Assembly: GCA_013397455.1 (NCBI GenBank) | Contig: VYZB01000239.1 | Span: forward strand, 304,725 to 368,724 | Direction of reading: 5' to 3' | DNA: 64,000 nt | Source: Crotophaga sulcirostris | Lineage: Eukaryota; Chordata; Aves; Cuculiformes; Crotophagidae | In this document: piece by piece, positions 50,360-64,000 of the stretch | Layout of the letters: every line of letters begins with the position of its first letter | How positions within the stretch are numbered: position 1 is the stretch's first letter | Position numbers and translations under genes: made by a program | The notes under the pieces: generated by a model | The model's input: the letters and a program-made list of their open reading frames with translations, nothing else | What the model was told of the DNA's origin: nothing | Database searches by the model: none

Positions 50360-50490
50360 ATCTTAAACTGAAAGAGGGGAAATTTAGATGAGATATTAGG
50401 AAGAAATGCATTCCTGTGACAGTGGTGAGGCACTGGCACGGGTTGCCCAGTCGTGGATATCCCTTCCATCCTAAACCAATCTATGATTTT
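50360..50490 (+). mobile_element. CR1 LINE with an internal deletion
   Basis: It starts with the usual TTAAACTGAAAGAGGGGAAA, TTAGATGAGATATTAGGAAG, AAATGCATTCCTGTGACAGT, GGTGAGGCACTGGCACGGGT, TGCCCAG, and then jumps to TCGTGGATATCCCTTCCATC, CTAAACCAATCTATGATTTT. The middle block (CCATCCCTGGAGG to the TTTAAGG before the tail), present in the other copies and roughly 120-140 bp long, is missing. It is truncated at the 5' end. A minus-strand open frame through it is antisense and meaningless. Confidence 0.9.
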
Positions 50491-53400
50491 AAAAATAACA
50501 TTTTTGAAAAAAATTACTCTTTTCCTCTGTGTTTTAACATGCTCCTCCAAATTCTGCTAGCACTTTAACTTAACTTTAACTTAACAAATATATTGAATTC
50601 CTCCAAATTTTCAGTATTAGCTGAAAACTCAGATTTTTTTTTTCCATTTCAAGCACACTCACTTCGAGATCTATGTCATTAAAATGATGGGGTGGTGGCA
50701 CTTCTATTGAAGAAGGGATCCATATATCAACGTCAACTCATCCATTGTGATAAAGCAGCATAATTGCTACAGTCGAACTTGTGGGAAGCATCTTAAGATG
50801 CTCCCCACCAGTGACAGAGCTTGAACAAACCTCTTCACCAGGCAGAACTGTGGCTGAGTTATGGCTTTTGGCACTGATGTTTCCTACTGATTAAGTATTA
50901 ATGATTCTTTACAAGGCTCAGCTATACTTTACTGGTATGCTGGTAAGCTGTCACTCTCTTATCTAAAAGTAAACACGACATCAACGTAAAATTTAAAAGG
51001 TTACATTTTTTTGTTTATCTTAAACCATGATCTGAGAGGTATTTCTTTCCATAGGTGCTGGTTTTGGCAATGTTCCTCAGCTGAACAGCATGGAAATTGA
51101 ATTCCTGCTTTAGTTCATTAGAATATTCAGCAAACTAATACATTTATAAATCATAATTAGCTGCTCCTTTCCGGTTGTGTTTTTTTTTTTTCTTCTCCTG
51201 AATTGTTTTGCATTTGTTTATTACTGTTTTGGGGCAGAGAGAAAGTGTGTATATTAAAGATTTTGGACATCTCCAGGATAAAAGTCACTTTTATTGATTG
51301 CAGTTGATGTAATTTGCTCATGCTTGGGGAGGATCAGGCTCTCATTGTTTTTCTCTGGTTAAACCTTCTAACTTCAACAGTGCTGCCCTGCCTCCACATA
51401 CACCTACAGCTGTTAAATTCTGGTATTAATTCACCAAACTGTTTGGAAATCAATGAAGTTGTGCGAGTTTTGACGTACAGAATATTCTGCCCGTTATTTC
51501 TGACATCATACAATTACAGAAAAGCTCTACCAGACTCCCTGTTTTTATCAAGAAACAGTTTATTTAAATCAAGTATATTGTATTCTACAACAGATTAGAA
51601 AAGGCTTAAAACACCAAAGGCGTAAAAAGAGTAGATTACTATATTAATTACAATACAGGGGTAGAATCGCTTCTTTTTTATGTAAATTCCTCTAAGGAAT
51701 GATGGGTTCATTTTGCCTTGATAATGTTCAAGGTAACAGTAATTCCTTGTGAAAACATCACATCAAATGCACAGAAAAGGTTTCCATTAAACTATAGTGG
51801 AAACTAACGTGCCTGTTACTTTTAATAGAATAATAGATAGATTAGTTTGGGAGCAGCTTCTTTCACTTTTGTTTTTTCTGACAGTTTGGAAAACAATTTT
51901 CAGCATTCTCAGCTCTTAGCACAGTTTGGGGTAATTAAATGACACATATGCCATGTACAAAGGGTGAAAAGCAGATGACACTGTTGTTCATTCTGACCCT
52001 GACCAAGCCATCAGAGCAGACTGGACATAGATGCTCACCATTCAGAGGAATGATTAGCATAGTGCTAATCCTGTCTGCTAAATGATGATCACAGCACTAA
52101 TCCTGCAGTCTGAGAAGTCTAGGGTTTTGTTCCTGGGGTAGTTCACTACTGCATTTCCACACCATAGAGGAACATCTGTCTACCACAATTTGGTCTTGAC
52201 CTTTTTGCTTTACTACAGTGTTTTGTTACAGAACAGTGTCTGACTAATGATTTCTGAAATAAGATTTCCAAGGACAATACAAAAATTTAAAAACTGGAAA
52301 AACAATCTACTCTTTCCTTTCCTCATATTAGGACAAATAAAGGAACAGATAAATCTTCATGCTCTGCAGCCACACAAACTATATTCCCCACCTACAGACC
52401 AGTGCAGAACACATAGGACATACCCTATGGCTCAGAAGTCAGAGGAGACTAAATCACGAAAATCTTGGGAATATCTGACTGAGAAGCCAACTCCACAACA
52501 GCCTGTAGTTTCCATCTTCTTAGCAGTGTGTAAGAACCAGCTGCCCACTGGTTCTTGGCTTACAGACTTTCACGTCTTTACAGAAAGACCACAGAGTACT
52601 CAGGAAAGTTAATGTTGCTTAAAGTACCATTTGCTTTCCACAGCTACTTATTTGAATCATTCCTCTGATTCAGAATACAATTTCTCTTCTTATGCTGTTA
52701 TTCTTCAAGTTGCCACTAAACTCATCTACATTTATGCCACTGGCAAAGAGAAATATTCTTTCTTTATTTACAAGTTGATCCTTGTCCCCCTCCACTTCAC
52801 AGTGTGATTATAAAAAATAAAGAGTTGAACCTCCAATAAAACTTGGAGACACATGAAACACCATCCAAGAAGCCCAATAAAACAACATAAAGTGAAGGAG
52901 ATGGAGAAGGAAACTACATATTGCTGCTTCTGTTCAAAGCACTGACTACCTGAAAGAAACCAGTATGAATATAACATTGAAGTGACCTACAAAAATCATA
53001 AACATTTGATGTCGGATTCGCAAGACAGAAAAAACCTTGGTGAGACATCAAACATAGTATAAAACCATGAGGATAATAGCTACAAGGCAACATACAAAGG
53101 TGAAAAATAAGAGATATTATAAAAATTCTAAAATAAAATGGTGTTAATTGCCATTCATCTTAAAAGTATGTCATTTTTCAAAGCATTGTCACTAGACATA
53201 CTCCTCCTGTTAGTATGGAAGAATAATATTTCAGGCAGAACACCTCGAATATAAAGCCAAGGGGAATAAAACAGCCAAAAAAAAGAAAAAAAAACCAGAA
53301 TATTGTAAGTAAATTGCACAGAAACTTATCGGATTTGTTAAAACGTGAGAACCTAATACACTATCTTTAATCATTACACCATCCTTTGATGGTAACGTTT

Positions 53401-56400
53401 TAGTGAGTAGGTTAACATGATTATTTGTATCATTTAGTACAACCATCTGGAGATACATAAAATATTATTTTAGGAGACCCTGAGCTTATTCCTTTATAGT
53501 CCTTGTCATAGTTTTGCTTAAACTATGGTTTTAAAAAAGAAAATGTTTGCTTTTTAACTAACTCTGATATTTACCGTTAGAGTAAATGCATCAGAATGCA
53601 CTTTTTTTCTTGATTTTTGTATATTGTGTTCACTTAGTCAACAGAAATTCACAGGAAACTACACTCTCAGCTGTGTAGGTTCCAGTCAAGGAAATATGGA
53701 GCATATGGAAGCCTTGAAGCTCTTTCTATACATTTACATCCCTAATTAAGTGGCTGAAATAATTTCTTAGTCTCTAGAAAACACTAGTTAGAGCTCATTC
53801 TTAGCAGCTCCTTGGGGAAGATTTTGGGAACGAGTCAGACTCTACCCTGCAGTCCCTTTCCTACAGAGGAAGAGTGTTTATACCCGACCACGCTTTTCAA
53901 AGCATTTATATATTTCAATGTCTTCTGGCAGGAGAATTAGTTCTGTTTTCCTCCACTGATGATTTGAACGTGGTAAAATGTCCATTAAGATAGTGTTTAA
54001 AGTAAAACATTCCCTAAGATCAAGAATAGAAGAATTAGTCATCTACATTAGTAAAACCTAAATCATATCTATACTTTTTTTCTCTAAGTAGAATAAAAAT
54101 AATATGGTATGCAATGCAGAAATAAACATGATGTCCTCCTATCATTTTTTCTTAGTCAATATTCCGCACATTTTGGGATAAAAGTCATTGTTCTCAATTC
54201 TTACACAGCCTTCACTCTTCTTTTCTTGTACCTTCACTGTGGTCTCCATTGCAAAGAGTGGGGTAGACCTGACTCTGCCTTACCTTTCGTGGCCTGAAAT
54301 CCTCCTGTTTCAGGGAAACTGAAAGAGCTTGTCTTTACCTTGTAATATCCATCCCAATTCAGCCAAAATATTTATTGCAGCTTTAGTCACTTATCCAGGG
54401 TTACGAAGTTCCATTTTTCCTCGGTCTTTCTGGTATAGGCCATGCTAGGACCTGAGTTATATACAACATATGGCATGAGAAAAGCTGCAGCATGGCCAAT
54501 TTCATCCTTTGAATTTTTCTTGTATAAAATGACTCATTTATTAGTCTGAGAATCAGCAGCACATGCCCCACAAGTCATGATTAAAACCTTCTATATCATC
54601 TTGAGGGTTTGTAGTCATAAGTCTCAGCATTTACAGATTCCCTAGAGGAAGCCAAAGAAATCCTCAAACTTTGACAGTGCTAAGGGATTTATATGGGCTA
54701 AAATATCCACGAGAACACGCTAAAACATCCAGTGAAGAAATGTTTGGTTTAGACATTCTTATTAAAATTGTCTGTTAGTTTAATTCCATCTGTGACCTGT
54801 CGATATTGACTTGCTCACTACAATATAGCAGTATCAACTAATCCAGTCCTAACGCATCTATACGTCACATGTCTTGGACTACGGCTATAGTGAACAGTGT
54901 TTCCATCTGGGAAAATTCACTGGGGAAAACAGTAATGGAAATTTTATGAAAAAAAATGGAACGCTGCCTCTATTTGAAAAGCATTTTGTTATGTCTTGAA
55001 TGAAGAATACAACATAAAAATAAATTGGATTCTACATTGTAGATGCAGAACTATCTCGCTGCTAGAAGAGAGAAAAAGCTATTGCAGTAACAGGAGATAA
55101 TTATGGACGATGATAGGACATCTCATAAAGCCTCCTGGGGAAAAAACTAATTGATCCAGGCTGTTGATATATAATGCCACATCTTTCCATCTTTTCCTCT
55201 GCTTGTTTTTCTTATTTCTTTCTACTTCACTACTACTTTTATTCAACCTTCAGCTAACCATTTAAGTAACCACTAAACAGCAGTAATAACTGTATTAAAT
55301 CAATACTGTGGTATATAACCTTCTTTCTTTTTTACATTAATGTCAGGAGGTTTTCTTCTTTATAACATCATTTTCTTAATGTTTTCAGTGTGATAAGAAT
55401 GTATTTTCTATTATTTGCAGCACTTTCAATTGTTACTGCAACTACACTCATTATTTTCCAAAATTTGACAAATGCTTCAGTGACAGGAACCGAGATCCTT
55501 AGCTACATTTCATCTTCCTCCCAGTGACTTATTTTGGATCCTCGCATAACTCTAGACCTGGTTATATGACAGCAATGGTTCAGCCCATTGTATACCTTAA
55601 CATTTAAATAAGAATTACTTAAAATGCCTTGGAATTATCACTGATAAGGTGACAGAAAGGTAATAGAATACTAGTGCTGATGTAGCCCTACCAATAAGGG
55701 GAAGAATGTGCAAGCTAAAGGCAAAAAACCTAACATATATACTTTTCAGTTTTATTGTAATGTTGGATTTCCTATTATATTACCTATTACCAAAGACTTT
55801 TATGATATCAGTTCTGCAGAGTATAAGCATAACCTGAACAGAATTAGTAGGTATTACAGACACTAAAAAGCACTAGCAAAAATGTTGCAAAGCATTCAAG
55901 ATATTAACATTTAAAACAAGCAGTGCATACAAACAAAACTGTGAAATTAAATAAAAACCTCTCTGCTGGCTCTTCATTTTGAGGAAATATTTGAGTTTCA
56001 CTCACAGAGATGGTATAAGGAACTTCATTTAACCTGTCTATGTATGCTGAAAATAGTGTGGACTCCAGAAGATGAGATAGCACAAAGAAATTATTTGGGA
56101 AACATTGCTCTAACTGGACCCCCTGCAGAAAGACACCAAAAATGGCAAGCAATATTAGAATTTAAGAGTTTGATTTGTAGCTAGAGCTGCAACAAAACTG
56201 TTACTTTGTCACAGTGACAACAGGAACTTTCAGCGACAAATGGAGGACTTGTAAGACCAAGCAGTGTTTTTTACAGAAGAATAGTATTAAATTCTTTGAT
56301 GAACACCACGAACTTATCAGATAGTGAACTTTCCTGAGGAAATCCTAAACATATCTGACATAAACCATGCTGGAATCAGACATATCCAAGCAGGGCAAAT

Positions 56401-58074
56401 ATTTGTAGTGGGTAATTGAGCACAGCAATAATTAAGGAAGGCTTGTGCCTTCATATTTTCTCGTCTACATGCTTTTCTTGTTTATTGTTTGATACACATT
56501 ATGGGGCTCAGTACAGTAAAGTAAAAGGGCAAGATTTATTGCAAATAAAAGGTCAAACAGATAATCTAATAGTTCCATCCAATTCTGAAATTAAAAACAC
56601 TTTTTTGATTACTCGCTCTCTAAGCTCTATACACATACATGTCTTCATAAATGCCTTTACAATGAAGGAATGGTCTTCAATACTGCTCCTTTACTTGCAA
56701 TTGCCTTTGTTCTCCCCATTGATTTTTTTTTCCTTCTTTTTAATGGAGAAGAAACAGAATAACAAAAAAGGTCTATTAAGGTTTTTTTAATTTAAATACA
56801 CGTTATAGCACTGGTCTCCTAGTGGCTTTATGGCCGATATTTTCAACCTTAATATTCTTTACCAACAAAGAGGGTAAAAATTCTATAGTACACTCCGGGC
56901 AGTGAAAGGTTATTCATGCTGAAAAAGTGAACGTTGCTCAAATGAAAAGTTTAATTACACTTTTTTATGCTTATGAAAAAATACCCCATTTTGACTTTTT
57001 TAATGCAAAAAATATATTTTTCTGAAAAAAAGAACGTATCAGGCTGCATTCAAGATATATTCTTAGAGTGAAAAAGACTAGGATTTAATTGCCATCTACA
57101 GAAATGTCTAAGGTATGACTCGCCAACAGTAGTTAATAGGGCATAAATATAAGTATAGAAGACAAATGATATAATTGAAAAACCCAAAAGAACAAACAAA
57201 CAAAAAAAATTCAACCAAGCAAGGCCACTACCATACCAAAAATCTAATTCTGAAATATCTAGAGAATATCATTGTGTAGCAAATATATAAACAATTTACA
57301 GATCCTTTCCATCTCAACTTTTATGACTGGAAAACCAACAGAAAGGAGTATGAAAAGGACAATATTTCCTGCATAAATATATGGAATAGATATTCCCCAA
57401 TACTGTCTTTATGTAAAATAAATTCATGCTTTCACAATGCAGTTCAGTCTTTTTGTAGATCCCCATCCAAGCATATGCTGAAAGAATGTCAATTTGAGGG
57501 AAATAAAAAATGTGTTCTGGATTAGAATTGAACATAATGAAGAAAGAATTCCAGTCAAAATAAAACAAATCTCAAATTACTTTCTTGGGTTGAAGAATCA
57601 GCCACATTGTTTCCCCCTTTTTTAACTTATGAATCTGAAAAATGTTTCCTTGTTAGGATATAATCATGAACATGTGTGAGAAAGATCTAAACTGATGATA
57701 CTCTCACAAAGCTATGAAAGAAACAGATTTGCAGAGACGGGATTCCAATTTTGTAATGTATATACACAATCATAACTATGAAGGTGAAAGCATAAATTGC
57801 TACAAACACCTGTATTCAATTCACTTTAAAAAGTAAATAGAACAGTTCTAAAATGCCATATTTAAGCCCAAAATATTACAGTCACACTCCCACAGGAAAA
57901 AACACATCCTTAAAATGTATCTAAGTGTCTAAATATACTTTTTTAATATCTTGCTTCAAAAAAACAATCACACAAAAAGTCTCCATTGGATATATGACTT
58001 GAGAGAAGCATAATTTAAGGATCTTGTAACTCTTCTGTTTCAAAATTTAATTTGCATAGTTTTCACCAACCATG
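50491..58074. other. Long non-coding stretch, no gene recognised
   Basis: AT-rich unique sequence with an 11-bp tandem duplication (ACTTTAACTTA twice, 50561-50583) and a short hairpin at 52530-52563. A plus-strand frame of 121 codons at 52247-52612 and one of 124 codons at 56416-56790 lack any recognisable domain and sit in AT-rich DNA without convincing splice or promoter context. Confidence 0.6.
52530..52563. repeat. Short bulged hairpin
   Basis: AGAACCAG, loop CTGCCCA, CTGGTTCT gives 8 perfect pairs. An outer GTA/TAC extension can pair across a two-base bulge. It is too small for a miRNA precursor. Confidence 0.75.
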
Positions 58075-58131
58075 TGTTTTGTGTTTCTGTATTGTTTCTG
58101 TTTTGTGTTTCTGTTTTGTGTTTCTGTATTG
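58075..58131. repeat. 13-bp minisatellite
   Basis: Unit A (TGTTTTGTGTTTC) and an 11-bp variant B (TGTATTGTTTC) are arranged A-B-A-A and end in a partial B (TGTATTG). The regular order of variants points to slippage and duplication of a composite unit. Length polymorphism is likely. Confidence 0.9.
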
Positions 58132-61100
58132 AGAAATCTCCCAGAACATATAGACTGAGCATTTGTGTTGGGTATAAAATACAAATAACCTCTGATATTT
58201 TCTTGGAAAGTTTGATTTTGCAGGTTCTCAAACAAATCTCTATTGAGAAATAGGGATGTCAGTCAAAGGTGGGATAAAATACCTTCCACACAGAACCCAG
58301 AATCCTGAGTGGAACGGGAGAAATAATGTCATGGAAGTGAAAGCAAGAAATCAGAGAACAGAGCTAAAGTATCACAACATTTCTTCATATTTACCTACAT
58401 CCCCTTCATTAAACCATATTTTATGGCTGAATATCAGCATTCTCATGGGAGCTGGGGTCATACAAACTTCCTCCAAGTTTTTCCTCAAGTTCTTATATGC
58501 AACATAAAGGAAGTCACACACTGGCCAGTCTTCTACCTCTTTCATGCATTTATTAGCTATCAGAACAAATAATTTTATTTTCCTTTCTTCTCTTCATTCC
58601 TTCAGAACAAACCTGGGTTTTTAAACACGTAAAGCCAATGTGATGAACATGCAGATACTGGGAAACTTGGATTTAACTAACTACATTAAGGACAGAATTT
58701 TCCATCTTTCAGTTTTTTTAGGGGCTGTGTATGAAACAAAAACACAAGCATGCATCAGATAAAGCTTAAGAAAAAAAAAATCTGGCTTCCAAGCAGTTGA
58801 TATTAAGAAATATGATACTTTGTTTCTCTCCTTGGCCCAAATATTTCTGGAAATTTTATGAACATAGATAACATTTTGTCATGGTGCAATTGGAAGTCAG
58901 TAAATCTGAGCTAGCTCACTTGAGCAGAAGATGTGCCCTTATAAGACAAGCTTGAAAAATCATATAAAAATGAACACAGTGTGAAGGATGAACACAATTC
59001 CAAATGTAACTATCCTGATATAAAAACAAACAATAGTTCTGTTATAAATTGGCAGTGTTCCAAATAGTAATATTTAAACAAGGAAAGACAGAATACAATA
59101 TGCACAGGCATCCTCCAACTATTTTTAAATGACATATTACTGTAACTTTATGAGAAAAGTTCAACCAAATTTGTCAAACAACTCAAGGTCTTGCTGTTCA
59201 AATGCTTACTGTACAGAACAATTGCCTCCTTTTTTGAGAGATGACTTTCTATATAGTTATTAAAAATGGACTTAGAAGCTCCCATTTGAGACCTGCCGTC
59301 TTGATACCAGCAGGAACATCACACAAATTTTCTTGCAGTTTCTTGTGACAGATACAATTTGCTGTTGTAACCTGACCTACACATTGAGCAGGCAGTGGAC
59401 AAGCCGATTCCTGTCTGCCCATCTTCAGACATTTTGCTCTTCAGGGAGCAAATGTTGCTTTCCCCAGAACAAAACATCTGCTCTGGCGAAATGCCTTTAT
59501 GAGACTGCTCAAGAACCTTGACGCCTCCTGGGAAGCTTCGAACGACCCAGAACAGTTTGTCCCAACAAAAACTTTACCAGCAAAACGTCTTTTAGATTTA
59601 ACTGCTTGACACCATTTGAGTCCCAACTCTTGGCATAATTGGAAGGTTTTAGGATGACATATTTATAGGGTCTGTGTGATACTTAAAGATGTACAAGAGT
59701 TATGGTTCCACAATGGGCTTTTCAAAGATTTATTTATCAGCAAATAAAAAAGTGAAACCCATCAGTACAGACCCATGGATGAGATTAGATATGTTTTTAG
59801 GTCGCAAGCTAAAAGCTTGCTAATGCTTACAGGCATTCCTTGCCTAGGAATGTTTGTTAATTTGAACTCTCCTCCCTTGCTGGGTATCTTTAATCTCCCA
59901 ACCAGCTGTCTCCCATAAAAAGATATTTCTGTTTTTAGTTACAAATCTGTTTAGAGATAAAACTTGCTCAAAACTACACAACTGCATCCATGGTCTCTTT
60001 TTGCTGACAGTAGAAAACCAACCCCACATGAAAAATATTAAACTTTATTTAGGAACAGAAAATGCATTCTGCTTGCTTGAAGCATGGATCCTGTGTTATA
60101 GACACTCTGGGTTTCAAGTCTAGCATGACACTGTGAAAGAACTCACTAAAACAGCCACTTTTGTCACCTTTTCAGATTTAGAGCTCATGAGATGGGATAA
60201 GCTGAAGCTCTCTCAGCCCCTGGTGGTATTTTTACCTCCAGAACATCTGAAAGTATGAAAAAGACAGTGTAAACAACAAAAACACTTCCTCCAAACCCTA
60301 TAACCTTTGCTTTTCAAATAACAGCAGGTGATTTCTAACTTGTTTTCCCTTCCCTTGATTTCTAGATATTAACTAAATAAATTGCAGTTATTTATTCATT
60401 GTAAATTTACTGCAGTTACATCAATCCAGAGTTCAACCTTACTTGGAACAACGGTTTTGAATACAATTAAGGACCATGAGCCAGAACCTCCAGTTAAAAT
60501 ACGCATTCATTTAAATGGTTTGTAAGCATTTTCACTACAATGTGTTAAGAGTTCTTTAATTTACCTCTGCCCATAGCATATTCCGCTTAAAGTAACCTCT
60601 ATTCTCTGAGTAGTTTTGCTTTCCACCAAAATAATTATCAGATATTTCATGTGAGATAAATTGAAATACTTCTCCCTGTAATTCAAGCTAAGTGTAAAAA
60701 AGTAATAGATTTCTGATGCTGAATTGTACAGAAAGTAGTATTTCAGTGATACCAAGAAACATCCTGCAAAATGCATCGACTCACTATACTTTGTATCTAC
60801 AGGAAAATATATATGATCTCAAATTTATCATTCCTCTATTTGTCATCTCCTAATTGAAGCTCTGTAAACTCCTCTTGCAGTATTACTTCAGAATTGAGTC
60901 AAATATTTGCGTATATATATAATACTCTTATATTAACCAGTATATCTTTGTTACTAAAAGATTATGTCAAATATATTTTCATTAATATTTACGTTACTCC
61001 CGCTGCAGTTCAGCATACAATTTGTGGAAAACTGATTAAAAATTCAGTTGCATGAAATGTATGAAAATTAAATTCTACTAGTCCCAAAATATCAAGATTT

Positions 61101-64000
61101 TGCAGACAATGTGCCAAAACTCTATTTAATACTGTAATAGATAGAGTATAAATATTTACAATTGAGTTTACATATTAAGTTAAAAGTTGTGGGATGTATT
61201 GATTCTCCCAAATGAATTCACATCTGAAGAGACTGATGTCTGTCAGTTAGTTATTTCACGTGGTTATTTTATCTAAACTGCCTTCCATGGAAGGACCATG
61301 CCATTTAGGTTCTGAAGTGATAGGTGCCTTAGAAACACCTGAGATAGATAAGGGTGACTGACAGGAGCTAAAAGGAAGCAGAAAACTACATCAAGATGAA
61401 GAAATATCTTGTTGGTCTTCACCTCAGGAACACGCTTTTCAAACAGAGCAACTGCCCTTTCCTCCTGCCAGGGCTTGTGGATTAGGTTTTCTAACATAGC
61501 TGTGTTTCCACTTATTTCTGCGTAATGGGTGCACCATTTCAAGGGTCTGAGCCAGGAACAAGGAACATCAGCTCTGGAGCAGAGGTAAAATTAACTGCAC
61601 TTGAAAGGTTTGGGGCAAACACTGGTATCCTCATGGTCTAGCTTCACCCAAGCCATGCAATAATCCTGGGATCCCAGTCCCCTCTGAGAAGCCTTTGGAA
61701 GCACATGGGAGTCTACAGGAAGCTGAGCTGAAATTCAGTAGCAACCAAAGAAATTACACCACCTACGACCATCCATCTCGTCAAGTTGTGCTCATACTTA
61801 AACCAGAGCAGAACCACACAATTCTCAGTTACTGCTCAATCATAACAAGATTATTCAGTGTGGAATGCTCCCTTTAATAAAAAAAAACAGACCCTGACAA
61901 AATTAAGACTTTTTCAAAACTTACTCTAAAGCAATGATAATAATAGTAGTTAACAAAATAGAGAACCTAAGTGTTCCGTCTATAAATTAATTAAAGAACT
62001 TGTTACGGGGGAATAAATATCACACACAGGCCTGTGTGGCACAGTTGAAAAATGATCTGACAAACATGATGCCTCTAGAGGAATGAGTTAGCAGTTAAAC
62101 AAGACAGGTTAATACCCTACTTACATCCACAAGACATTCACAGTGCTCCCTTGTAACTGCTGTGACTTGAGAATAAAAGCTTTAACCGATAAAACCCATT
62201 AAACCCAGGCAATAAAACAATGCCAACCACAACAGACCACGTGACTACAAATCAATACATGGCATTTCCTTTAGAAACCATGTCATAAGATTTTGAGCCT
62301 CAAAATATTTTTTCCTGCTTTAAAAATGTAGAGAGAAAAAAGAAAATTCAGTCAGGTCTAAGTTTAAAGAACCAAAATCAGAGGGCAACAAATAGATGCA
62401 ATTCATGGTATGATCACTCCCAAAATGATAAAAAAAAGGACAACTCACAGCATTTGTTCTCATGGGTACATCTTTGTAGGGCCAATGGACCCATGCATTC
62501 ATCCACAGCTACACTTAATCTTTAAGAAGATATATATTTATTTTAAATAACAATCCACCAGATATTCTATATAGCTTCTTCAACTTTAATCCAAGATATA
62601 GTAGCAAAACTAATACTAATGGGAGCTGGTAATTCCTTTCCAGAATTCAGGCATTGAAAAAAAAAGAATCACTAGGTCAGTCCTGTGCTACCTAGGAAGG
62701 CAAAACTACCTTGACATGAAGCAAGATTTCCCCTAGGAATCAGGCCTTTTGCGTTCACACCACTGCTCTCAACACAAGGTGGGGGGACCCAGCCAGAACC
62801 TTCTCAGCATATGAACTCCTCCATGCATACAAGCAGTTGAGCAGAGACAGGGGTTTTTACCCTTCAGCAGATATTCATTGCTGTAGTGACTTGTATGTTT
62901 TCCAATACATTATTTAACGTATTCATAAAATATTCTTTATATTTATATACTTCTTAAGTATTGGGTAATATTCTACGACAAAGGAGAGGAGGAGCTCATG
63001 ACAGAGGTCAAAGAACATCCACAGAAGGTTAAAGACTTCTTCCTTGTACATTTTCTATAAAAACCTCTTTCCCTTCTCACCCTTTTGCAATGTCTCCAAT
63101 AAAAGTAAAGCCTCCTGACTTAACTCTCTAACATTCCAAGTACAGTAAGGGTGAACTTGCCACACAAATCCTCTGTAGGAAACCTCAGGAGGGCTTCTGA
63201 GCTAGCTTTCCAATGCTGCCAGGCTGGTTCTGTGTCTTTAGGTAAAACGCACACACTACCTTTTAGTGCCTGAGAATCATTCTGTTGTTCAGTTTTCCCT
63301 TCTGCAAAAGGAGGATGATCTGTACTGACCTCTGAAAGCTGTTGCAAAGCTTCATTTATGAAGTCTGACAGAGATGGGAAGATAACACAGATCCCTGGAC
63401 ACTCCAGACCTGCAATTTTCCAGTTCTACAATCCTTCCTGTCCATGTTATTGCTAAAGGCACGGAGGTATTATATCTACACAGTCAGTACATTTATCTTA
63501 CCCAAACACTTGAGCCCAGCTAGGCAACACCACATTCTGTTTCTTTATGAAAAAGAACAGAAAATTATATAAAAACTGATGAAACCTTAATTCTTAACTG
63601 AATGACTCATTTGACATCAAATTACTCTGATATTTAAATTCCTTGTGCCTTAACAGGGTAGCAGCTTTATCTCTCTCAGTGTTAAAGGCCTTGGGAAGTT
63701 AGATCAGCAATCAAAATAATAGAAAAAGCAATACAGAACGCATATAAACTGAGCTGAATATCCTCAAGTGTTTTCTCAGCATGTAGGCTGTTACAACATC
63801 AGGCACCTGGATAGTAAATTACTGGAGTCTGATTTGTGTAACAGGTATTTTTTGTGTGGTTACCAAATTAGCAGAAACAATCCAAAAATTCCCCATAGTT
63901 ACTGGCAACCATGTTCTGTTTTTGAAATGTCATTGCAAGTTTACTTGGGAAGGAGCTTTGAAGGGCAGCTTTCCAGAAACAACTTAAATACATTTTCATG
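58132..64000. other. Non-coding DNA, no gene recognised
   Basis: AT-rich sequence with a moderately GC-richer patch at about 59290-59640 that is open for about 60 codons on both strands but matches nothing I know. A MIR-like fragment lies near 63.3 kb. No exon or RNA gene recognised. Confidence 0.6.
63287..63366 (+). mobile_element. MIR-like (CORE-SINE) remnant
   Basis: GTTCAGTTTTCCCTTCTGCA, AAAGGAGGATGATCTGTACT, GACCTCTGAAAGCTGTTGCA, AAGCTTCATTTATGAAG. The block order follows MIR: CTCAGTTTCC, ATCTGTAAAATGGGGATAAT, ACTGACCTACCTCACAGG, TTGTTGTGAGG, ATTAATGAA. It is diverged and was recognised by eye. Confidence 0.55.

Noticed and set aside
52247..52612. 121-codon plus-strand open frame
   Set aside because: No recognisable domain, no flanking splice or promoter signals and ordinary AT-rich context. 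Frames of this size are expected by chance in 64 kb.
1..64000. CRISPR arrays, operons, bacterial-type promoters, prophage or tRNA/rRNA genes
   Set aside because: The window is vertebrate nuclear DNA. No regularly spaced repeats, no B-box-bearing tRNA folds and no rRNA blocks were seen.

Overview
The window looks like nuclear DNA from a bird. The main evidence is a set of 5'-truncated CR1 (chicken repeat 1) LINE copies. Several keep the diagnostic 3' tail built from ATTCTATGATTCTATGA and the TCCCTTCCAACCCAAACCATT block just before it. Three degraded MIR-like (CORE-SINE) fragments fit an old amniote genome. The species cannot be told from the sequence. Most of the window is AT-rich, has few repeats and shows no recognisable coding exon. 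No gene can be named with confidence. The many short open frames are what chance predicts, or they are fragments of CR1 or GC-rich DNA with few stop codons.

Layout. 1-32.4 kb: AT-rich non-coding DNA with CR1 copies near 5.6, 6.1-6.5, 8.4, 11.8 and 19.8 kb, a probable older CR1 fragment near 28.1 kb, a MIR-like fragment near 4.7 kb, and several near-perfect short inverted repeats. 32.28-32.40 kb: a tandem duplication of about 60 bp. 32.46-32.74 kb: a compact CpG island with an excellent CTCF-type motif. 32.9-33.0 kb: a short CR1 tail. 35.46-36.56 kb: a large CpG island, the only convincing promoter in the window. It holds a strong minus-strand splice donor, a minus-strand 11-codon upstream ORF ending immediately before a second ATG, a long polypurine tract and a run of 20 C. 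36.6-64 kb: AT-rich non-coding DNA with two CR1 copies near 49.7 and 50.4 kb, MIR-like fragments near 49.9 and 63.3 kb, and a TGTTTTGTGTTTC minisatellite near 58.1 kb.

Best reading (inference): the start of a long-intron gene, more likely transcribed leftward from about 36.0 kb, with the first intron covering much of the left half and a gene-poor upstream flank on the right. Transcription from the plus strand, or in both directions, is not excluded. I found no undescribed multi-gene system. The observations most worth testing are the CTCF motif in the small CpG island, the large CpG island with its leader architecture, and candidate conserved enhancers that cannot be confirmed without alignment.
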